Source: Streptomyces sp. NRRL S-118 (GTDB lineage: Bacteria > Actinomycetota > Actinomycetes > Streptomycetales > Streptomycetaceae). From it: DNA of 64,000 nucleotides. The position numbers and the translations under genes were made by a program. Where the stretch lies: the NCBI RefSeq assembly GCF_000716335.1, contig NZ_KL591014.1, positions 10,277 through 74,276 of the forward strand, given 5' to 3'. Shown here piece by piece: positions 8,754 to 17,731 of this stretch. Each line of letters begins with the position of its first letter. Positions within the stretch are counted from its first letter, which is position 1. The notes beneath the pieces were generated by a model. It worked only from the letters and a program-made list of their open reading frames with translations. It ran no database searches and had not been told where the DNA came from.

Positions 8754-9986
8754 TCAGGGGCGGGCGTCCGGCCGTCCCTGGCGCGGCAGTTCGAGCGCGG
8801 CCGCCGAGTCGCAGTACTCCCGCACCGCGCTCGTCCTCGCCACCACCCGCCCCCGGTGCACCACGATCCGGCTGTACGCCAGTGACAGCACGCCCGGCAG
8901 CCGGTCCCCGCGCACCGCCAGCAGCTCCGCCGGGAACCCCGCCTCCACCCGCACGGCCGGCAGCCCCATCGCCTCCCGCGCGGCCCCGCTCACCGCCGCG
9001 TACGAGTCCTCCGCGCCCATCCCGCCCTGCGAGGCCAGCAGGTACGCCGCCTCCAGCGGATCGGCCCGCCCCACCGGGTTGGCCACGTCCCGCAGCGCCC
9101 CGCTCCCGGCCGCGATCCGCACGCCCGCCGCCCGCAGCAGCCGTACCGGAGGGACGCCGCGCACCTCGGTGCCGGCGCAGCCGCCCTGCGGCAGGCACAC
9201 GACCGTCACACCCGCCGCCGCGAGCTGGTCCGCCACCCGGGCCGCCGCGTCCGCCGGCAGCCGCCCCAGGGCCCCGCAGGGCCCGATGGTCACGCCGGGC
9301 CGCAGCCCGCCGGCCATCGCCGCCAGCCGCGCCAGACGGACCGGGTCCCCCCCGTCCGTGTGCAGGTCCACGGGGCAGCCGTGCTCGGCCGCCACCTCCA
9401 GCACCGCCTCCGCGTACCCGATCGGGTCCGGATCCAGGTCGGGGCGCCCGCCGACGACGCACGCGCCCATCTTGACCGCGTCGCGCAGCATCGCGAGGCC
9501 GTCCGCGCCCGCCACGCCCGTCAGCAGCCGGGGGACGGCGACCGCGGTCAGGTCGGCGAGCCCGCGCAGCGAGCGGCGTGCCTGCAGCACCGCCTCCAGC
9601 GGCCCCAGGCCCTGCACGTCGCCGATGCGCACATGGGCGCGCAGGGCGGTCGCGCCGTGGCCGAGCTGGAGCAGCGCGGCCTCGGTGGCGCGGCGCTGCA
9701 CGTCCTCGGTGGCGTACGAGACGGGGCCGGGGGAGTCGGCGCTCAGGGCCGTGTCGGCGTGGGCGTGCGGCTCGGCGGGCGCCGGGAGCAGGAGGTAGCC
9801 GCTCAGGTCGACGCGTGCGCCGGGCGAGGGCAGGCTGCCGACCGTGCCGACGGCCTCGATGCGCCCGCCGCCGAGGCGCACGTCGACGGTCCGGCCGTCC
9901 GTGAGGCGCGCGCCGCACAGCAGCAGCGTGGTCGTGTCGGCGGCGGTGCCCTCGGGTGGGTGCGGCTGCTTGCTGTCGGAGGACAT
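8754..9986 (-). CDS. Amidohydrolase family protein (cytosine deaminase-like)
   Basis: 410-residue metal-dependent hydrolase. A small N-terminal beta domain (TLLLCGARLTDGRTVDVRLGGGRIEAVG) precedes the barrel, which begins at PAPAEPHAHADTAL, holding the HxH metal pair. A later His (PVDLHTDGGDP) and a C-terminal beta strand return complete the fold. The group includes cytosine deaminase and related ring hydrolases. The usual late metal Asp region reads GSGALRDVANP, so activity and substrate are uncertain. ATG 9984-9986 has AGGAG upstream. Monocistronic. Confidence 0.8.
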   Translation of the reverse strand: MSSDSKQPHPPEGTAADTTTLLLCGARLTDGRTVDVRLGGGRIEAVGTVGSLPSPGARVDLSGYLLLPAPAEPHAHADTALSADSPGPVSYATEDVQRRATEAALLQLGHGATALRAHVRIGDVQGLGPLEAVLQARRSLRGLADLTAVAVPRLLTGVAGADGLAMLRDAVKMGACVVGGRPDLDPDPIGYAEAVLEVAAEHGCPVDLHTDGGDPVRLARLAAMAGGLRPGVTIGPCGALGRLPADAAARVADQLAAAGVTVVCLPQGGCAGTEVRGVPPVRLLRAAGVRIAAGSGALRDVANPVGRADPLEAAYLLASQGGMGAEDSYAAVSGAAREAMGLPAVRVEAGFPAELLAVRGDRLPGVLSLAYSRIVVHRGRVVARTSAVREYCDSAAALELPRQGRPDARP

Positions 9987-10157
9987 CTGGCTCCTGGCGG
10001 GGCTCGGGCGCGGAGGCGCAAGATCACGCAGCGTGAGGCGAGCCTAGGGGCCGTGCCACGGGGCTTCGAGGAGGAGCGCAATAGTCGTACCGGCGTGGGG
10101 CGCGAGTGGCGTACGGGACGGGCGAGTCGGGGGGCGCTCCGGCACCCGGAATCGGAT

Positions 10158-10187
10158 TTGGGCGAACGGCGGCCGACCGTGTAATGT
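10158..10187 (+). promoter_or_regulatory. Promoter for tRNA-Thr/tRNA-Met
   Basis: TTGGGC, an 18-nt spacer, then TAATGT, 12 nt before the mature tRNA-Thr end. Fits the main vegetative sigma factor. Confidence 0.6.
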
Positions 10188-10198
10188 CTTCATCGCTC

Positions 10199-10271
10199 GC
10201 CCCAATAGCTCAGTCGGCAGAGCGTCTCCATGGTAAGGAGAAGGTCTACGGTTCGATTCCGTATTGGGGCT
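10199..10271 (+). tRNA. tRNA-Thr (GGT)
   Basis: 73 nt; acceptor GCCCCAA/TTGGGGC; anticodon stem TCTCC/GGAGA with loop ATGGTAA giving GGT; T arm ACGG-TTCGATT-CCGT. CCA not encoded. Confidence 0.97.
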
Positions 10272-10319
10272 CTGATGTTCGGTGATCCTCGCCTCCGGGC
10301 GAGGTGATCCAGGCATCGC

Positions 10320-10392
10320 AGCGGTGTAGCTCAGTCGGTAGAGCAAGCGGCTCATAATCGCTGTGTCACCGGTTCAAGTCCGGTCACCGCTA
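10320..10392 (+). tRNA. tRNA-Met (CAT), elongator type
   Basis: 73 nt; acceptor AGCGGTG/CACCGCT is fully paired, including A1-T72, so it lacks the mismatch of initiator tRNA; anticodon loop CTCATAA; T arm CCGG-TTCAAGT-CCGG. Lies 48 nt after tRNA-Thr, probably on one transcript that may continue into rpmG. Confidence 0.95.
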
Positions 10393-10485
10393 CTCACTGA
10401 AAGTAGCCGATTGCAGGGTCGGTCCTTCGATCGGCTACTCTTTTCTGCGTTCACCCGTCCATCCGTCCGTCATAGGAGCACTCAC

Positions 10486-10650
10486 GTGGCTGCCACCGAC
10501 GTCCGCCCGAAGATCACGCTGGCCTGCGTGGAGTGCAAGGAGCGGAACTACATCACCAAGAAGAACCGGCGTAACAACCCGGACCGTCTTGAGATGAAGA
10601 AGCACTGCCCGCGTTGCAACGCGCACACCGCGCACCGCGAGACGCGCTGA
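10486..10650 (+). CDS. rpmG: 50S ribosomal protein L33
   Basis: 54-residue L33 of the zinc-binding (C+) type: Cys pairs CVEC (14/17) and CPRC (41/44). GTG start at 10486 follows AGGAGC. The order tRNA - rpmG - two MaoC genes upstream of secE-nusG is the conserved actinobacterial layout. Streptomyces often has a second, zinc-independent L33 elsewhere that is regulated by zinc; that partner is not in this window. Confidence 0.96.
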   Translation: MAATDVRPKITLACVECKERNYITKKNRRNNPDRLEMKKHCPRCNAHTAHRETR

Positions 10651-10661
10651 AACAGGCTCGT

Positions 10662-10697
10662 ACACGAGGCCGTCCCCACCCGGGGGCGGCCTCGTGT
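10662..10697 (+). terminator. Terminator after rpmG
   Basis: 11-bp stem ACACGAGGCCG / CGGCCTCGTGT enclosing a C/G-rich loop, 12 nt after the rpmG stop and 38 nt before the next gene; probably partial termination. Confidence 0.7.
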
Positions 10698-10734
10698 CGT
10701 TGTACAGGGAAAACCAGCAGGAGGTAGCGAGTCC

Positions 10735-11187
10735 ATGGCGCTCGACCAGTCCTTCGTGGGGCGGACCTATCCGCCCACCGCGCCGTACGAGGTGGGCCGG
10801 GAGAAGATCCGCGAATTCGCCGCGGCGGTCGGCGACACGAATCCGGCGTACACCGATACGGAGGCCGCCAAGGCGCTCGGTCACCCCGAGGTGATCGCCC
10901 CGCCCACGTTCGTGTTCGCGGTCACGTTCAAGGCGTCGGAGCGGGTCATCGAGGACCCCCAGCTGGGGCTGGACTACAGCCGGGTGGTGCACGGCGACCA
11001 GAAGTTCGCGTACAGCCGTCCCGTACGGGCCGGGGACCGGCTCACGGTCACCTCGACGATCGAGTCGATCAAGTCGCTCGCCGGCAACGACATCCTGGAC
11101 ATCCGGGGCGAGGTGCACGACGAGGCCGGCGAGCACGTCGTGACCGCCTGGACGAAGCTGGTGGCGCGCGCCGCCGAGGAGGTGTGA
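10735..11187 (+). CDS. MaoC-like dehydratase subunit, HadA-like N-terminal hot-dog protein
   Basis: 150-residue single hot-dog domain of the UPF0336/FAS1-dehydratase group (MALDQSFVGRTYPPTAPYEVGREKIREFAAAVGDTNPAYTD...). It lacks the DxxxxH hydratase motif seen in its downstream partner, like the substrate-binding subunit HadA of mycobacteria. In mycobacteria hadA-hadB act in type II fatty acid elongation and sit at the same place (rpmG-hadAB-secE). In Streptomyces, which has no mycolates, the substrate is unknown. ATG 10735 with AGGAGG upstream. Ends 4 nt before the next ATG. Confidence 0.85.
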   Translation: MALDQSFVGRTYPPTAPYEVGREKIREFAAAVGDTNPAYTDTEAAKALGHPEVIAPPTFVFAVTFKASERVIEDPQLGLDYSRVVHGDQKFAYSRPVRAGDRLTVTSTIESIKSLAGNDILDIRGEVHDEAGEHVVTAWTKLVARAAEEV

Positions 11188-11191
11188 CGCG

Positions 11192-11620
11192 ATGACCGCG
11201 AAGATCGCGTACGACGACGTCGAGGTCGGCACCGAACTGCCGGCGCAGAGCTTCCCCGTCACCCGCGAGACGCTGGTGCGGTACGCGGGTGCCTCCGGGG
11301 ACTTCAACCCGATCCACTGGAACGAGAAGTTCGCCGTCGGGGTCGGCCTGCCGGACGTCATCGCCCACGGCATGTTCACCATGGCCGAGGCGATCCGGGT
11401 GGTGACCGACTGGACCGGCGACCCCGGCGCGGTCGTCGAGTACGGCGTGCGCTTCACCAAGCCGGTCGTCGTCCCGAACGACGACACGGGCGCGCTGATC
11501 GAGGTCAGCGCCAAGGTGGGCGCCAAGCTGGACGACAACCGGGTCCGGGTCGACCTGACCGCGATGAGCGCCGGGCAGAAGGTGCTCGGGATGTCGCGGG
11601 CCGTCGTCCGGCTCGCCTGA
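11192..11620 (+). CDS. MaoC-like (R)-specific enoyl hydratase subunit, HadB-like
   Basis: 142-residue MaoC hot-dog protein. YAGASGDFNPIHWNEKFA contains the catalytic Asp and His of the hydratase-2 motif, and VIAHGMFTMA is the conserved acyl-pocket helix. It probably pairs with the upstream HadA-like protein to form a heterodimeric 3-hydroxyacyl dehydratase acting on acyl-CoA or acyl-ACP. Co-transcribed, 4-nt spacing. The family is well supported; the pathway in this organism is inferred. Confidence 0.88.
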   Translation: MTAKIAYDDVEVGTELPAQSFPVTRETLVRYAGASGDFNPIHWNEKFAVGVGLPDVIAHGMFTMAEAIRVVTDWTGDPGAVVEYGVRFTKPVVVPNDDTGALIEVSAKVGAKLDDNRVRVDLTAMSAGQKVLGMSRAVVRLA

Positions 11621-11646
11621 CGGACCGGCCCCACGGCGCGGCTGTA

Positions 11647-11667
11647 CGGGGGTGCGGCGCACCCCCG
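11647..11667 (+). terminator. Terminator after the dehydratase pair
   Basis: Perfect 9-bp stem CGGGGGTGC / GCACCCCCG with a GGC loop, 26 nt after the stop codon. Confidence 0.65.
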
Positions 11668-11759
11668 CCCCCGCACAGCCGGCCCGGCCGGCCGACGCCG
11701 GCTGCCGGCCCCGGCATCCGTACCGGGGCCGAGGCGCGGTCGCCGTCGTACCCGACCCG

Positions 11760-11765
11760 TAGTCT
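11760..11765 (+). promoter_or_regulatory. -10 element for probable leaderless murB
   Basis: TAGTCT lies 7 nt before the GTG start of murB, with no Shine-Dalgarno sequence in between. This spacing is typical of Streptomyces leaderless transcripts. No good -35 is visible. Confidence 0.45.
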
Positions 11766-11772
11766 TGAGCCC

Positions 11773-12828
11773 GTGCAGGAACTCCACGACGCTCCCCTCG
11801 CCCCGCTGACCACCTTCCGGCTCGGCGGCCCCGCCACCCGGCTGCTCACGGCCACGACCGACGACGAGGTCGTCGCCGCCGTGCGAGAGGCCGACGCCGC
11901 CGGGACCCCGCTGCTGATCATCGGCGGCGGCTCCAACCTGGTCATCGGCGACAAGGGCTTCGACGGAACGGCCCTGCGCATCGCCACCCGCGGCTTCACC
12001 CTGGACGGCACCCGGCTGGAACTGGCGGCCGGCGAAGTCTGGACGGACGCGGTCGCGCGCACCGTCGAAGCGGGTCTCGCGGGCATCGAGTGCCTCGCCG
12101 GCATCCCCGGCTCGGCGGGCGCCACGCCGATCCAGAACGTGGGGGCGTACGGCCAGGAGGTCTCCGCGACCATCACGGAGGTCGTGGCGTACGACCGCCG
12201 CGCGGGCGAGACGGTGACCCTCCCCAACGCCGCCTGCGACTTCTCCTACCGCCACAGCCGCTTCAAGGCGCACCCCGACCGCTTCGTGGTGCTCCGCGTC
12301 CGCTTCGAGCTGGAGGACGCACAGGGCATGAGCGCCCCGATCCGGTACGCCGAGACGGCCCGCGCCCTGGGCGTCGAGCCCGGCGACCGCGTCCCGGCCG
12401 CCACCGCGCGCGAGACGGTGCTCGCCCTGCGCGCGGGCAAGGGCATGGTCCTGGACCCCGACGACCACGACACCTGGTCCGCCGGCTCCTTCTTCACCAA
12501 CCCGATCCTCCCCGAGGCCGCGTACGAGACCTTCCTCGCCCGTGTCCACGACCGCCTCGGCCCGGACGTCGCCCCGCCCGCCTGGCCGACCGGTGACGGG
12601 CGGGTCAAGACCTCGGCGGCCTGGCTGATCGACAAGGCGGGCTTCACCAAGGGGTACGGCTCCGGACCGGCCCGTATCTCCACCAAGCACACCCTGGCCC
12701 TCACCAACCGCGGCGAGGCCACCACCGAGGACCTCCTGGCCCTGGCACGCGAGGTCGTCGCGGGGGTCCGGGACGCCTTCGGCGTGACCCTCGTCAACGA
12801 GCCGGTGACGGTCGGCGTCTCCCTCTGA
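11773..12828 (+). CDS. murB: UDP-N-acetylenolpyruvoylglucosamine reductase
   Basis: 351-residue cytosolic flavoenzyme that reduces UDP-GlcNAc-enolpyruvate to UDP-MurNAc in peptidoglycan synthesis. FAD-binding elements are seen: LLIIGGGSNLVIGD, IPGSAGATPIQNVGAYGQE and FSYRHSRFK; WSAGSFFTNPIL carries the catalytic Ser that protonates the intermediate. The extended Tyr-loop pattern is that of type I MurB. GTG start at 11773, probably leaderless. Lies between the dehydratase pair and add, as in other Streptomyces. Confidence 0.95.
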   Translation: MQELHDAPLAPLTTFRLGGPATRLLTATTDDEVVAAVREADAAGTPLLIIGGGSNLVIGDKGFDGTALRIATRGFTLDGTRLELAAGEVWTDAVARTVEAGLAGIECLAGIPGSAGATPIQNVGAYGQEVSATITEVVAYDRRAGETVTLPNAACDFSYRHSRFKAHPDRFVVLRVRFELEDAQGMSAPIRYAETARALGVEPGDRVPAATARETVLALRAGKGMVLDPDDHDTWSAGSFFTNPILPEAAYETFLARVHDRLGPDVAPPAWPTGDGRVKTSAAWLIDKAGFTKGYGSGPARISTKHTLALTNRGEATTEDLLALAREVVAGVRDAFGVTLVNEPVTVGVSL

Positions 12829-12895
12829 CCGCCGGCGCCCCGCGCCGGCCGGAATCCCGTTGCCGGCACACGGGTCCGACGGCCAGGCTCGTCCC

Positions 12896-13609
12896 ATGCG
12901 ACTGACGCTCACCCGGTTCCGGCCGCGCACCGGCCCCCACGAGCACCGGATCGTGGTCCCGCGGCCGGCCCTGCGGCACACCACCCTCAGCGACCCCCTG
13001 GAGGGCTGGGGATACCTGGTGGGCGACCACGACGGGCTCTCCCGGCTCGCGGCGCTGTTCGCCTTCGCCGCGTTCTCCCGGCACACCGTCGTCCACGTAC
13101 CGCTGCGGCGGAGCATCCCCCGGCAGTACGCCCCCGGCGTACCCGTCGACCTGGTCCTGGCCCACCACTCCCTGGGCCTGCGCCCCTCCGCCTGGCCGGA
13201 ACTGCGCCGCAGGTCGACCCATGGCACCCCGCTGACCGTCCGCACCGACGAGCGGCGCACGGCCGCCCACGCGGCCGCCTGGTGGGAGCGCAGCGAGCAC
13301 CGCGACGGACCCGACCGGCTGCGCCCGGCCGTCCACGCGCAGACCCTGTTCCTCTTCGGCTCCCGCGACGTCTTCGCCGCCGCCTGCGGGAAGCTGGAGC
13401 ACGCCGCGGGCTTCGGGCCGCACCACGAGAGGGCGGCCGAGGGCGTGGACGCCCTGGTCGCGTCGCTCACGCCGCTTCTCGCGCCGGACGGCTCCCGGCG
13501 CCGCACCGAGCTCGACATCGCCTTCCGGGCGCGGCCGCCCCACCGGCACTTCAGGCCGCCGGGCCGGCCGCCAGCCAGTCGTCGACCCCCGCCAGCAGCT
13601 TCCCCCTGA
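12896..13609 (+). CDS. Hypothetical protein
   Basis: 237-residue protein with no family I recognise. Third-position GC is high and even, and the frame is open throughout, but the start (ATG 12896) lacks a strong ribosome site. The sequence is rich in Arg/His and has no membrane segment; the last 30 residues (RPPHRHFRPPGRPPASRR...) are low-complexity and overlap the 3' end of the convergent adenosine deaminase gene by 59 bp. The true end or reality of the tail is uncertain. Confidence 0.5.
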   Translation: MRLTLTRFRPRTGPHEHRIVVPRPALRHTTLSDPLEGWGYLVGDHDGLSRLAALFAFAAFSRHTVVHVPLRRSIPRQYAPGVPVDLVLAHHSLGLRPSAWPELRRRSTHGTPLTVRTDERRTAAHAAAWWERSEHRDGPDRLRPAVHAQTLFLFGSRDVFAAACGKLEHAAGFGPHHERAAEGVDALVASLTPLLAPDGSRRRTELDIAFRARPPHRHFRPPGRPPASRRPPPAASP

Positions 13610-14582
13610 CGTCCTCCGGCGCCGCGGACGCCCGGACCGACTGGCGGGCGAGCTCGGCGAGCTCGTCGTCCGAGAAACCGTGGTGCACGCGCGCCATCTC
13701 GTACTGCGCCGCCAGCCGCGAGCCGAACAGCAGCGGGTCGTCCGCCCCCAGCGCCATCGGCACACCGGCGTCGTACAGCGTCCGCAACGGCACCTGGTCC
13801 GGCTTCTCGTACACGCCGAGCGCCACGTTGGACGCCGGGCACACCTCGCAGGTCACGCCCTTCTCGGCCAGCCGCCGCAGCAGCCGCGGGTCCTCCGCGG
13901 CCCGCACGCCGTGCCCGATCCGCCGCGCCCCCAGGTCGTCCAGACAGTCCCGCACGGAGGCCGGCCCGGTCAGCTCGCCGCCGTGCGGCGCCGCCAGCAG
14001 GCCGCCCTCCCGCGCGATCGCGAAGGCCCGGTCGAAGTCGCGGGCCATGCCGCGCCGCTCGTCGTTCGAAAGACCGAACCCGACCACCCCCCGGTCCGCG
14101 TACCGGACGGCGAGCCGGGCCAGGGTGCGGGCGTCCAGCGGGTGCTTCATCCGGTTCGCCGCGACGACCACCCGCATCCCCAGCCCGGTCTCGCGCGACG
14201 CCGCGTCGACCGCGTCCAGGATGATCTCCAGCGCCGGGATGAGACCGCCCAGCCGCGGCGCGTACGACGTCGGGTCGACCTGGATCTCCAGCCACCCCGA
14301 ACCGTCGCGCACGTCCTCCTCGGCCGCCTCCCGCACCAGCCGCTGGATGTCCTCGGGCGCGCGCAGACAGGACCGGGCGATGTCGTACAGCCGCTGGAAA
14401 CGGAACCAGCCTCGCTCGTCGGTCGCCCGCAGCCTCGGGGGCTCGCCCCCGGTCAGCGCCTCGGGGAGGTGGACGCCGTACTTGTCGGCGAGCTCGAGCA
14501 GGGTGGCGGGCCGCATCGACCCGGTGAAGTGCAGGTGCAGATGGGCCTTGGGCAGCAGTCGGAGGTCTCGTACGTGCTCCAT
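13551..14582 (-). CDS. add: Adenosine deaminase
   Basis: 343-residue zinc hydrolase converting adenosine or deoxyadenosine to inosine in purine salvage. KAHLHLHFTGS gives the N-terminal HxH metal ligands; APHGGELTGP contains the His-Gly-Gly-Glu catalytic group; RIGHGVRA and ALGADDPLLF supply the later His and Asp residues. The length is normal for bacterial Add. The 3' end overlaps the hypothetical gene at 12896-13609. Transcribed with the aminotransferase strand but separated from it by a strong hairpin. Confidence 0.93.
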   Translation of the reverse strand: MEHVRDLRLLPKAHLHLHFTGSMRPATLLELADKYGVHLPEALTGGEPPRLRATDERGWFRFQRLYDIARSCLRAPEDIQRLVREAAEEDVRDGSGWLEIQVDPTSYAPRLGGLIPALEIILDAVDAASRETGLGMRVVVAANRMKHPLDARTLARLAVRYADRGVVGFGLSNDERRGMARDFDRAFAIAREGGLLAAPHGGELTGPASVRDCLDDLGARRIGHGVRAAEDPRLLRRLAEKGVTCEVCPASNVALGVYEKPDQVPLRTLYDAGVPMALGADDPLLFGSRLAAQYEMARVHHGFSDDELAELARQSVRASAAPEDVRGKLLAGVDDWLAAGPAA

Positions 14583-14665
14583 CCGGGGATCTTGCCAAAA
14601 CCCCCGTCCGCGCGGCAGCCCCTTTCGGCCTCTTTCACCGAACGGGTGCTTGCCGGAACGAAGGA

Positions 14666-14696
14666 GCGGGCCCCCGGCACAGTGCCGGAGGCCCGC
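14666..14696 (-). terminator. Terminator after the aminotransferase gene
   Basis: Stem GCGGGCC-CCGGC / GCCGG-GGCCCGC with a small bulge, located between the aminotransferase stop (14718) and the add start (14582), read on the minus strand. Confidence 0.65.
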
Positions 14697-14717
14697 GAAC
14701 CGCTCACGCGTCGACCC

Positions 14718-15944
14718 TCAGTCGCGCGCTTCCGCCAGCAGCTTCTGCATCCGCGAGACGCCCTCGACCAGGTCCTCGTCACCCAGCGCGTACGACAGGC
14801 GCAGGTAGCCCGGCGTGCCGAACGCCTCGCCGGGGACGACCGCGACCTCGGCCTCGTCCAGGATGAGCGCCGCCAGCTCCACGGAGGTCTGCGGGCGCTT
14901 GCCGCGGATCTCCTTGCCGAGCAGCCCCTTCACCGACGGGTACGCGTAGAAGGCGCCCTCCGGCGTCGGGCAGACGACGCCGTCGATCTCGTTGAGCATC
15001 CGCACGATCGTCTTGCGGCGCCGGTCGAACGCGGTGCGCATCTCCGCGACCGCGTCCAGGCTGCCGGAGACGGCGGCGAGCGCGGCGGCCTGCGCGACGT
15101 TCGACACGTTCGACGTGGCGTGCGACTGCAGGTTCGTCGCGGCCTTCACCACGTCCTTCGGGCCGATGATCCAGCCCACGCGCCAGCCGGTCATGGCGTA
15201 CGTCTTGGCCACGCCGTTGACGACGATGCACTTGTCCCGCAGCTCCGGCAGGAGCGCCGGCAGCGAGGTGAAGGCGGCGTCGCCGTACACCAGGTGCTCG
15301 TAGATCTCGTCCGTCAGCACCCACAGGCCGTGCTCGGCGGCCCAGCGGCCGATCGCCTCGGCGTCGGCCTGGCTGTAGACCGCGCCGGTCGGGTTGGAGG
15401 GGGAGACGAAGAGGACGACCTTGGTCCGCTCCGTACGGGCCGCCTCCAGCTGCTCCACCGACACCCGGTAGCCCGTGGTCTCGTCGGCGACGACCTCCAC
15501 CGGGACACCGCCCGCGAGCCGGATCGACTCGGGGTAGGTCGTCCAGTACGGAGCCGGGACGATGACCTCGTCGCCCGGGTCCAGGATCGCGGCGAAGGCC
15601 TCGTAGATCGCCTGCTTGCCGCCGTTGGTCACCAGGACCTGAGAGGCCTCGATCTCGTAGCCGGAGTCGCGCAGCGTCTTGGCGACGATGGCGGCCTTGA
15701 GCTCGGGCAGGCCGCCGGCCGGCGTGTAGCGGTGGTACTTCGGGTTCCGGCAGGCCTCGATCGCGGCCTCGACGATGTAGTCCGGCGTCGGGAAGTCGGG
15801 CTCACCCGCGCCGAAGCCGATCACCGGGCGCCCGGCGGCCTTGAGGGCCTTGGCCTTGGCGTCGACGGCGAGGGTCGCGGACTCGGAGATCGCGCCGATG
15901 CGGGCGGAGACCCGGCGCTCGGAGGGAGAGGTTGCAGCGCTCAT
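14718..15944 (-). CDS. aspC: Pyridoxal-phosphate aminotransferase (aspartate aminotransferase)
   Basis: 408-residue class I aminotransferase, AspC Ib subgroup. PLP-binding features: [27 protein letters not shown] with the substrate-contact Asn, [12 protein letters not shown] with the Asp that binds the pyridine nitrogen, and [14 protein letters not shown] carrying the Schiff-base Lys. Transfers the amino group between aspartate and 2-oxoglutarate; close relatives also use prephenate. ATG 15942-15944 gives the usual N-terminus ([16 protein letters not shown] follows). Divergent from tRNA-Trp-secE. Confidence 0.93.
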   Translation of the reverse strand: MSAATSPSERRVSARIGAISESATLAVDAKAKALKAAGRPVIGFGAGEPDFPTPDYIVEAAIEACRNPKYHRYTPAGGLPELKAAIVAKTLRDSGYEIEASQVLVTNGGKQAIYEAFAAILDPGDEVIVPAPYWTTYPESIRLAGGVPVEVVADETTGYRVSVEQLEAARTERTKVVLFVSPSNPTGAVYSQADAEAIGRWAAEHGLWVLTDEIYEHLVYGDAAFTSLPALLPELRDKCIVVNGVAKTYAMTGWRVGWIIGPKDVVKAATNLQSHATSNVSNVAQAAALAAVSGSLDAVAEMRTAFDRRRKTIVRMLNEIDGVVCPTPEGAFYAYPSVKGLLGKEIRGKRPQTSVELAALILDEAEVAVVPGEAFGTPGYLRLSYALGDEDLVEGVSRMQKLLAEARD

Positions 15945-16080
15945 GCGGCCCATCGTCCCAGACCCAGGAGAGGCGCGGCACACAGGTTTCGCCGTACGGA
16001 CGAACGGGTCGTCAGCCGCTGCGCCGCGGCTCCAGGACCCGGCCGACGGGTCGTACCGCGGTAGTGTCCGGGGCTATCTG

Positions 16081-16110
16081 TTCGACGCGGCGCCGCTGAC
16101 CACGTACACT
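16081..16110 (+). promoter_or_regulatory. Promoter for tRNA-Trp/secE
   Basis: TTCGAC, 18-nt spacer, TACACT; the -10 hexamer ends 62 nt before the mature tRNA. Confidence 0.5.
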
Positions 16111-16172
16111 CTCTGCTCGTTGGCCCTCACCGACCACCTCCATGGATGCGGTAGGTTGGGGGAGAACCACAA

Positions 16173-16245
16173 AGGGTCGTAGCTCAATTGGTAGAGCACC
16201 GGTCTCCAAAACCGGCGGTTGGGGGTTCAAGTCCCTCCGGCCCTG
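16173..16245 (+). tRNA. tRNA-Trp (CCA)
   Basis: 73 nt; acceptor AGGGTCG/CGGCCCT; anticodon stem CCGGT/ACCGG with loop CTCCAAA giving CCA; T arm GGGGG-TTCAAGT-CCCTC. The tRNA-Trp - secE - nusG linkage is conserved in actinobacteria. Confidence 0.97.
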
Positions 16246-16347
16246 CTACACACACCGCCAGGATGTGTGCGCAGGTATGTACTTCATTGCACCGCCGTGC
16301 GGCTCCACCCGGGCGCGGCACGGCCGACCCGGAATCAGGTGAGAGAC

Positions 16348-16626
16348 GTGACGGACGCCGTAGGCTCCATCGACATGCCTGATGCCGAAGACGAAGCACG
16401 CAAGAAGAACCGCAAGGGCGGTAAGCGCGGAAAGAAGGGCCCGCTGGGCCGTCTCGCGCTCTTCTACCGTCAGATCATCGCGGAGCTGCGCAAGGTCGTC
16501 TGGCCCACGCGCAGCCAGCTGTCGACGTACACCACCGTCGTCATCATCTTCGTCGTCGTCATGATCGGTCTCGTGACCGTGATCGACCTCGGCTTCCAGG
16601 AAGCAGTCAAGTACGTCTTCGGCTGA
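16348..16626 (+). CDS. secE: Preprotein translocase subunit SecE
   Basis: 92-residue, single-spanning SecE. After a Lys/Arg-rich N-terminus ([13 protein letters not shown]), the conserved amphipathic segment [20 protein letters not shown] leads into one membrane helix ([19 protein letters not shown]). It clamps SecY in the SecYEG channel. GTG 16348 is chosen as the family-length start. Followed by nusG 78 nt downstream. Confidence 0.95.
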   Translation: MTDAVGSIDMPDAEDEARKKNRKGGKRGKKGPLGRLALFYRQIIAELRKVVWPTRSQLSTYTTVVIIFVVVMIGLVTVIDLGFQEAVKYVFG

Positions 16627-16703
16627 TTCCCGCGGAGGGCGCCCACCCCGGCGCCCCTTTTCGCATGTTCCACCCCATCTGTATCCAGGAAGAAGCAGCC
16701 ACC

Positions 16704-17570
16704 GTGTCTGACCCGAACCTGAACGAGTCCGCCCAGGACGAGCTCGACGTCGTCGAGGCGGCCGACGAGGACCAGGCGGAAGCTGCGGACGCCGCTGCCG
16801 ACGAGGCGGCCGAGGAAGCCGCGCTCCACGTCGAGGACGAGGACGCGGACCAGGCCGTCGAGGACGAGGGCGACGCCGAGGCCGCCGACACCGCCGAGGA
16901 CGAGGACGCGGACGAGGCCGCCGAGGAGGAGGCCGCGGAGCCCGAGGCCCCGGTCGACCCGGTCGCCGCCCTGCGCGAGGAACTGCGCGGCCTGCCCGGC
17001 GAGTGGTACGTGATCCACACCTACGCGGGCTACGAGAAGCGCGTGAAGGCGAACCTGGAGCAGCGTGCGGTCTCGCTGAACGTCGAGGACTTCATCTACC
17101 AGGCCGAGGTCCCCGAGGAAGAGATCGTCCAGATCAAGAACGGCGAGCGCAAGAACGTCAAGCAGAACAAGCTGCCTGGCTACGTGCTCGTCCGCATGGA
17201 CCTGACAAACGAGTCCTGGGGCGTCGTCCGCAACACCCCCGGCGTCACCGGCTTCGTGGGCAACGCCTACGACCCGTACCCGCTGACCCTGGACGAGATC
17301 GTCAAGATGCTCGCCCCGGAGGCCGAGGAGAAGGCCGCCCGTGAGGCCGCCGAGGCCGAGGGCAAGCCGGCTCCGGCCCGCAAGGTCGAGGTCCAGGTCC
17401 TGGACTTCGAGGTCGGCGACTCGGTCACCGTCACCGACGGCCCGTTCGCCACGCTGCAGGCCACCATCAACGAGATCAACGCCGACTCGAAGAAGGTCAA
17501 GGGCCTCGTCGAGATCTTCGGCCGCGAGACCCCGGTCGAGCTGAGCTTCGACCAGATCCAGAAGAACTAA
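16704..17570 (+). CDS. nusG: Transcription termination/antitermination factor NusG
   Basis: 288 residues: an acidic N-terminal extension of about 90 residues (runs of Glu/Asp/Ala), then the NGN domain ([51 protein letters not shown]) and the C-terminal KOW domain ([21 protein letters not shown]). Binds the RNA polymerase clamp formed by the rpoB/rpoC products encoded downstream and links transcription to Rho or ribosomes. GTG 16704 with AGGAAGAA upstream. The long acidic tail is usual in Streptomyces. Confidence 0.95.
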   Translation: MSDPNLNESAQDELDVVEAADEDQAEAADAAADEAAEEAALHVEDEDADQAVEDEGDAEAADTAEDEDADEAAEEEAAEPEAPVDPVAALREELRGLPGEWYVIHTYAGYEKRVKANLEQRAVSLNVEDFIYQAEVPEEEIVQIKNGERKNVKQNKLPGYVLVRMDLTNESWGVVRNTPGVTGFVGNAYDPYPLTLDEIVKMLAPEAEEKAAREAAEAEGKPAPARKVEVQVLDFEVGDSVTVTDGPFATLQATINEINADSKKVKGLVEIFGRETPVELSFDQIQKN

Positions 17571-17589
17571 CCCGTACAGGTTTCCGGCC

Positions 17590-17636
17590 AGGTCAGATCA
17601 GCTGTCGCAGCTGCTCTGACCTGCTCGGTTTTTGGC
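17590..17636 (+). terminator. Terminator or attenuator between nusG and rplK
   Basis: 8-bp stem AGGTCAGA/TCTGACCT enclosing an inner CAGCTG-type hairpin, followed by GCTCGGTTTTT, a T tract that is unusual for this genome. Confidence 0.75.
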
Positions 17637-17659
17637 CGCGCAGCCATACCCGTTATCGT
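17632..17659 (+). promoter_or_regulatory. Possible rplK promoter
   Basis: TTGGCC, 16-nt spacer, TATCGT, directly after the terminator; would give a leader of about 65 nt before rplK. Moderate match only. Confidence 0.4.
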
Positions 17660-17731
17660 TGTGCGGTATGCCTCCATCCGGATGATCCGGACGGTCGGCT
17701 GGAAAACTCTCACTAGGACCCGGAGAGAGCA

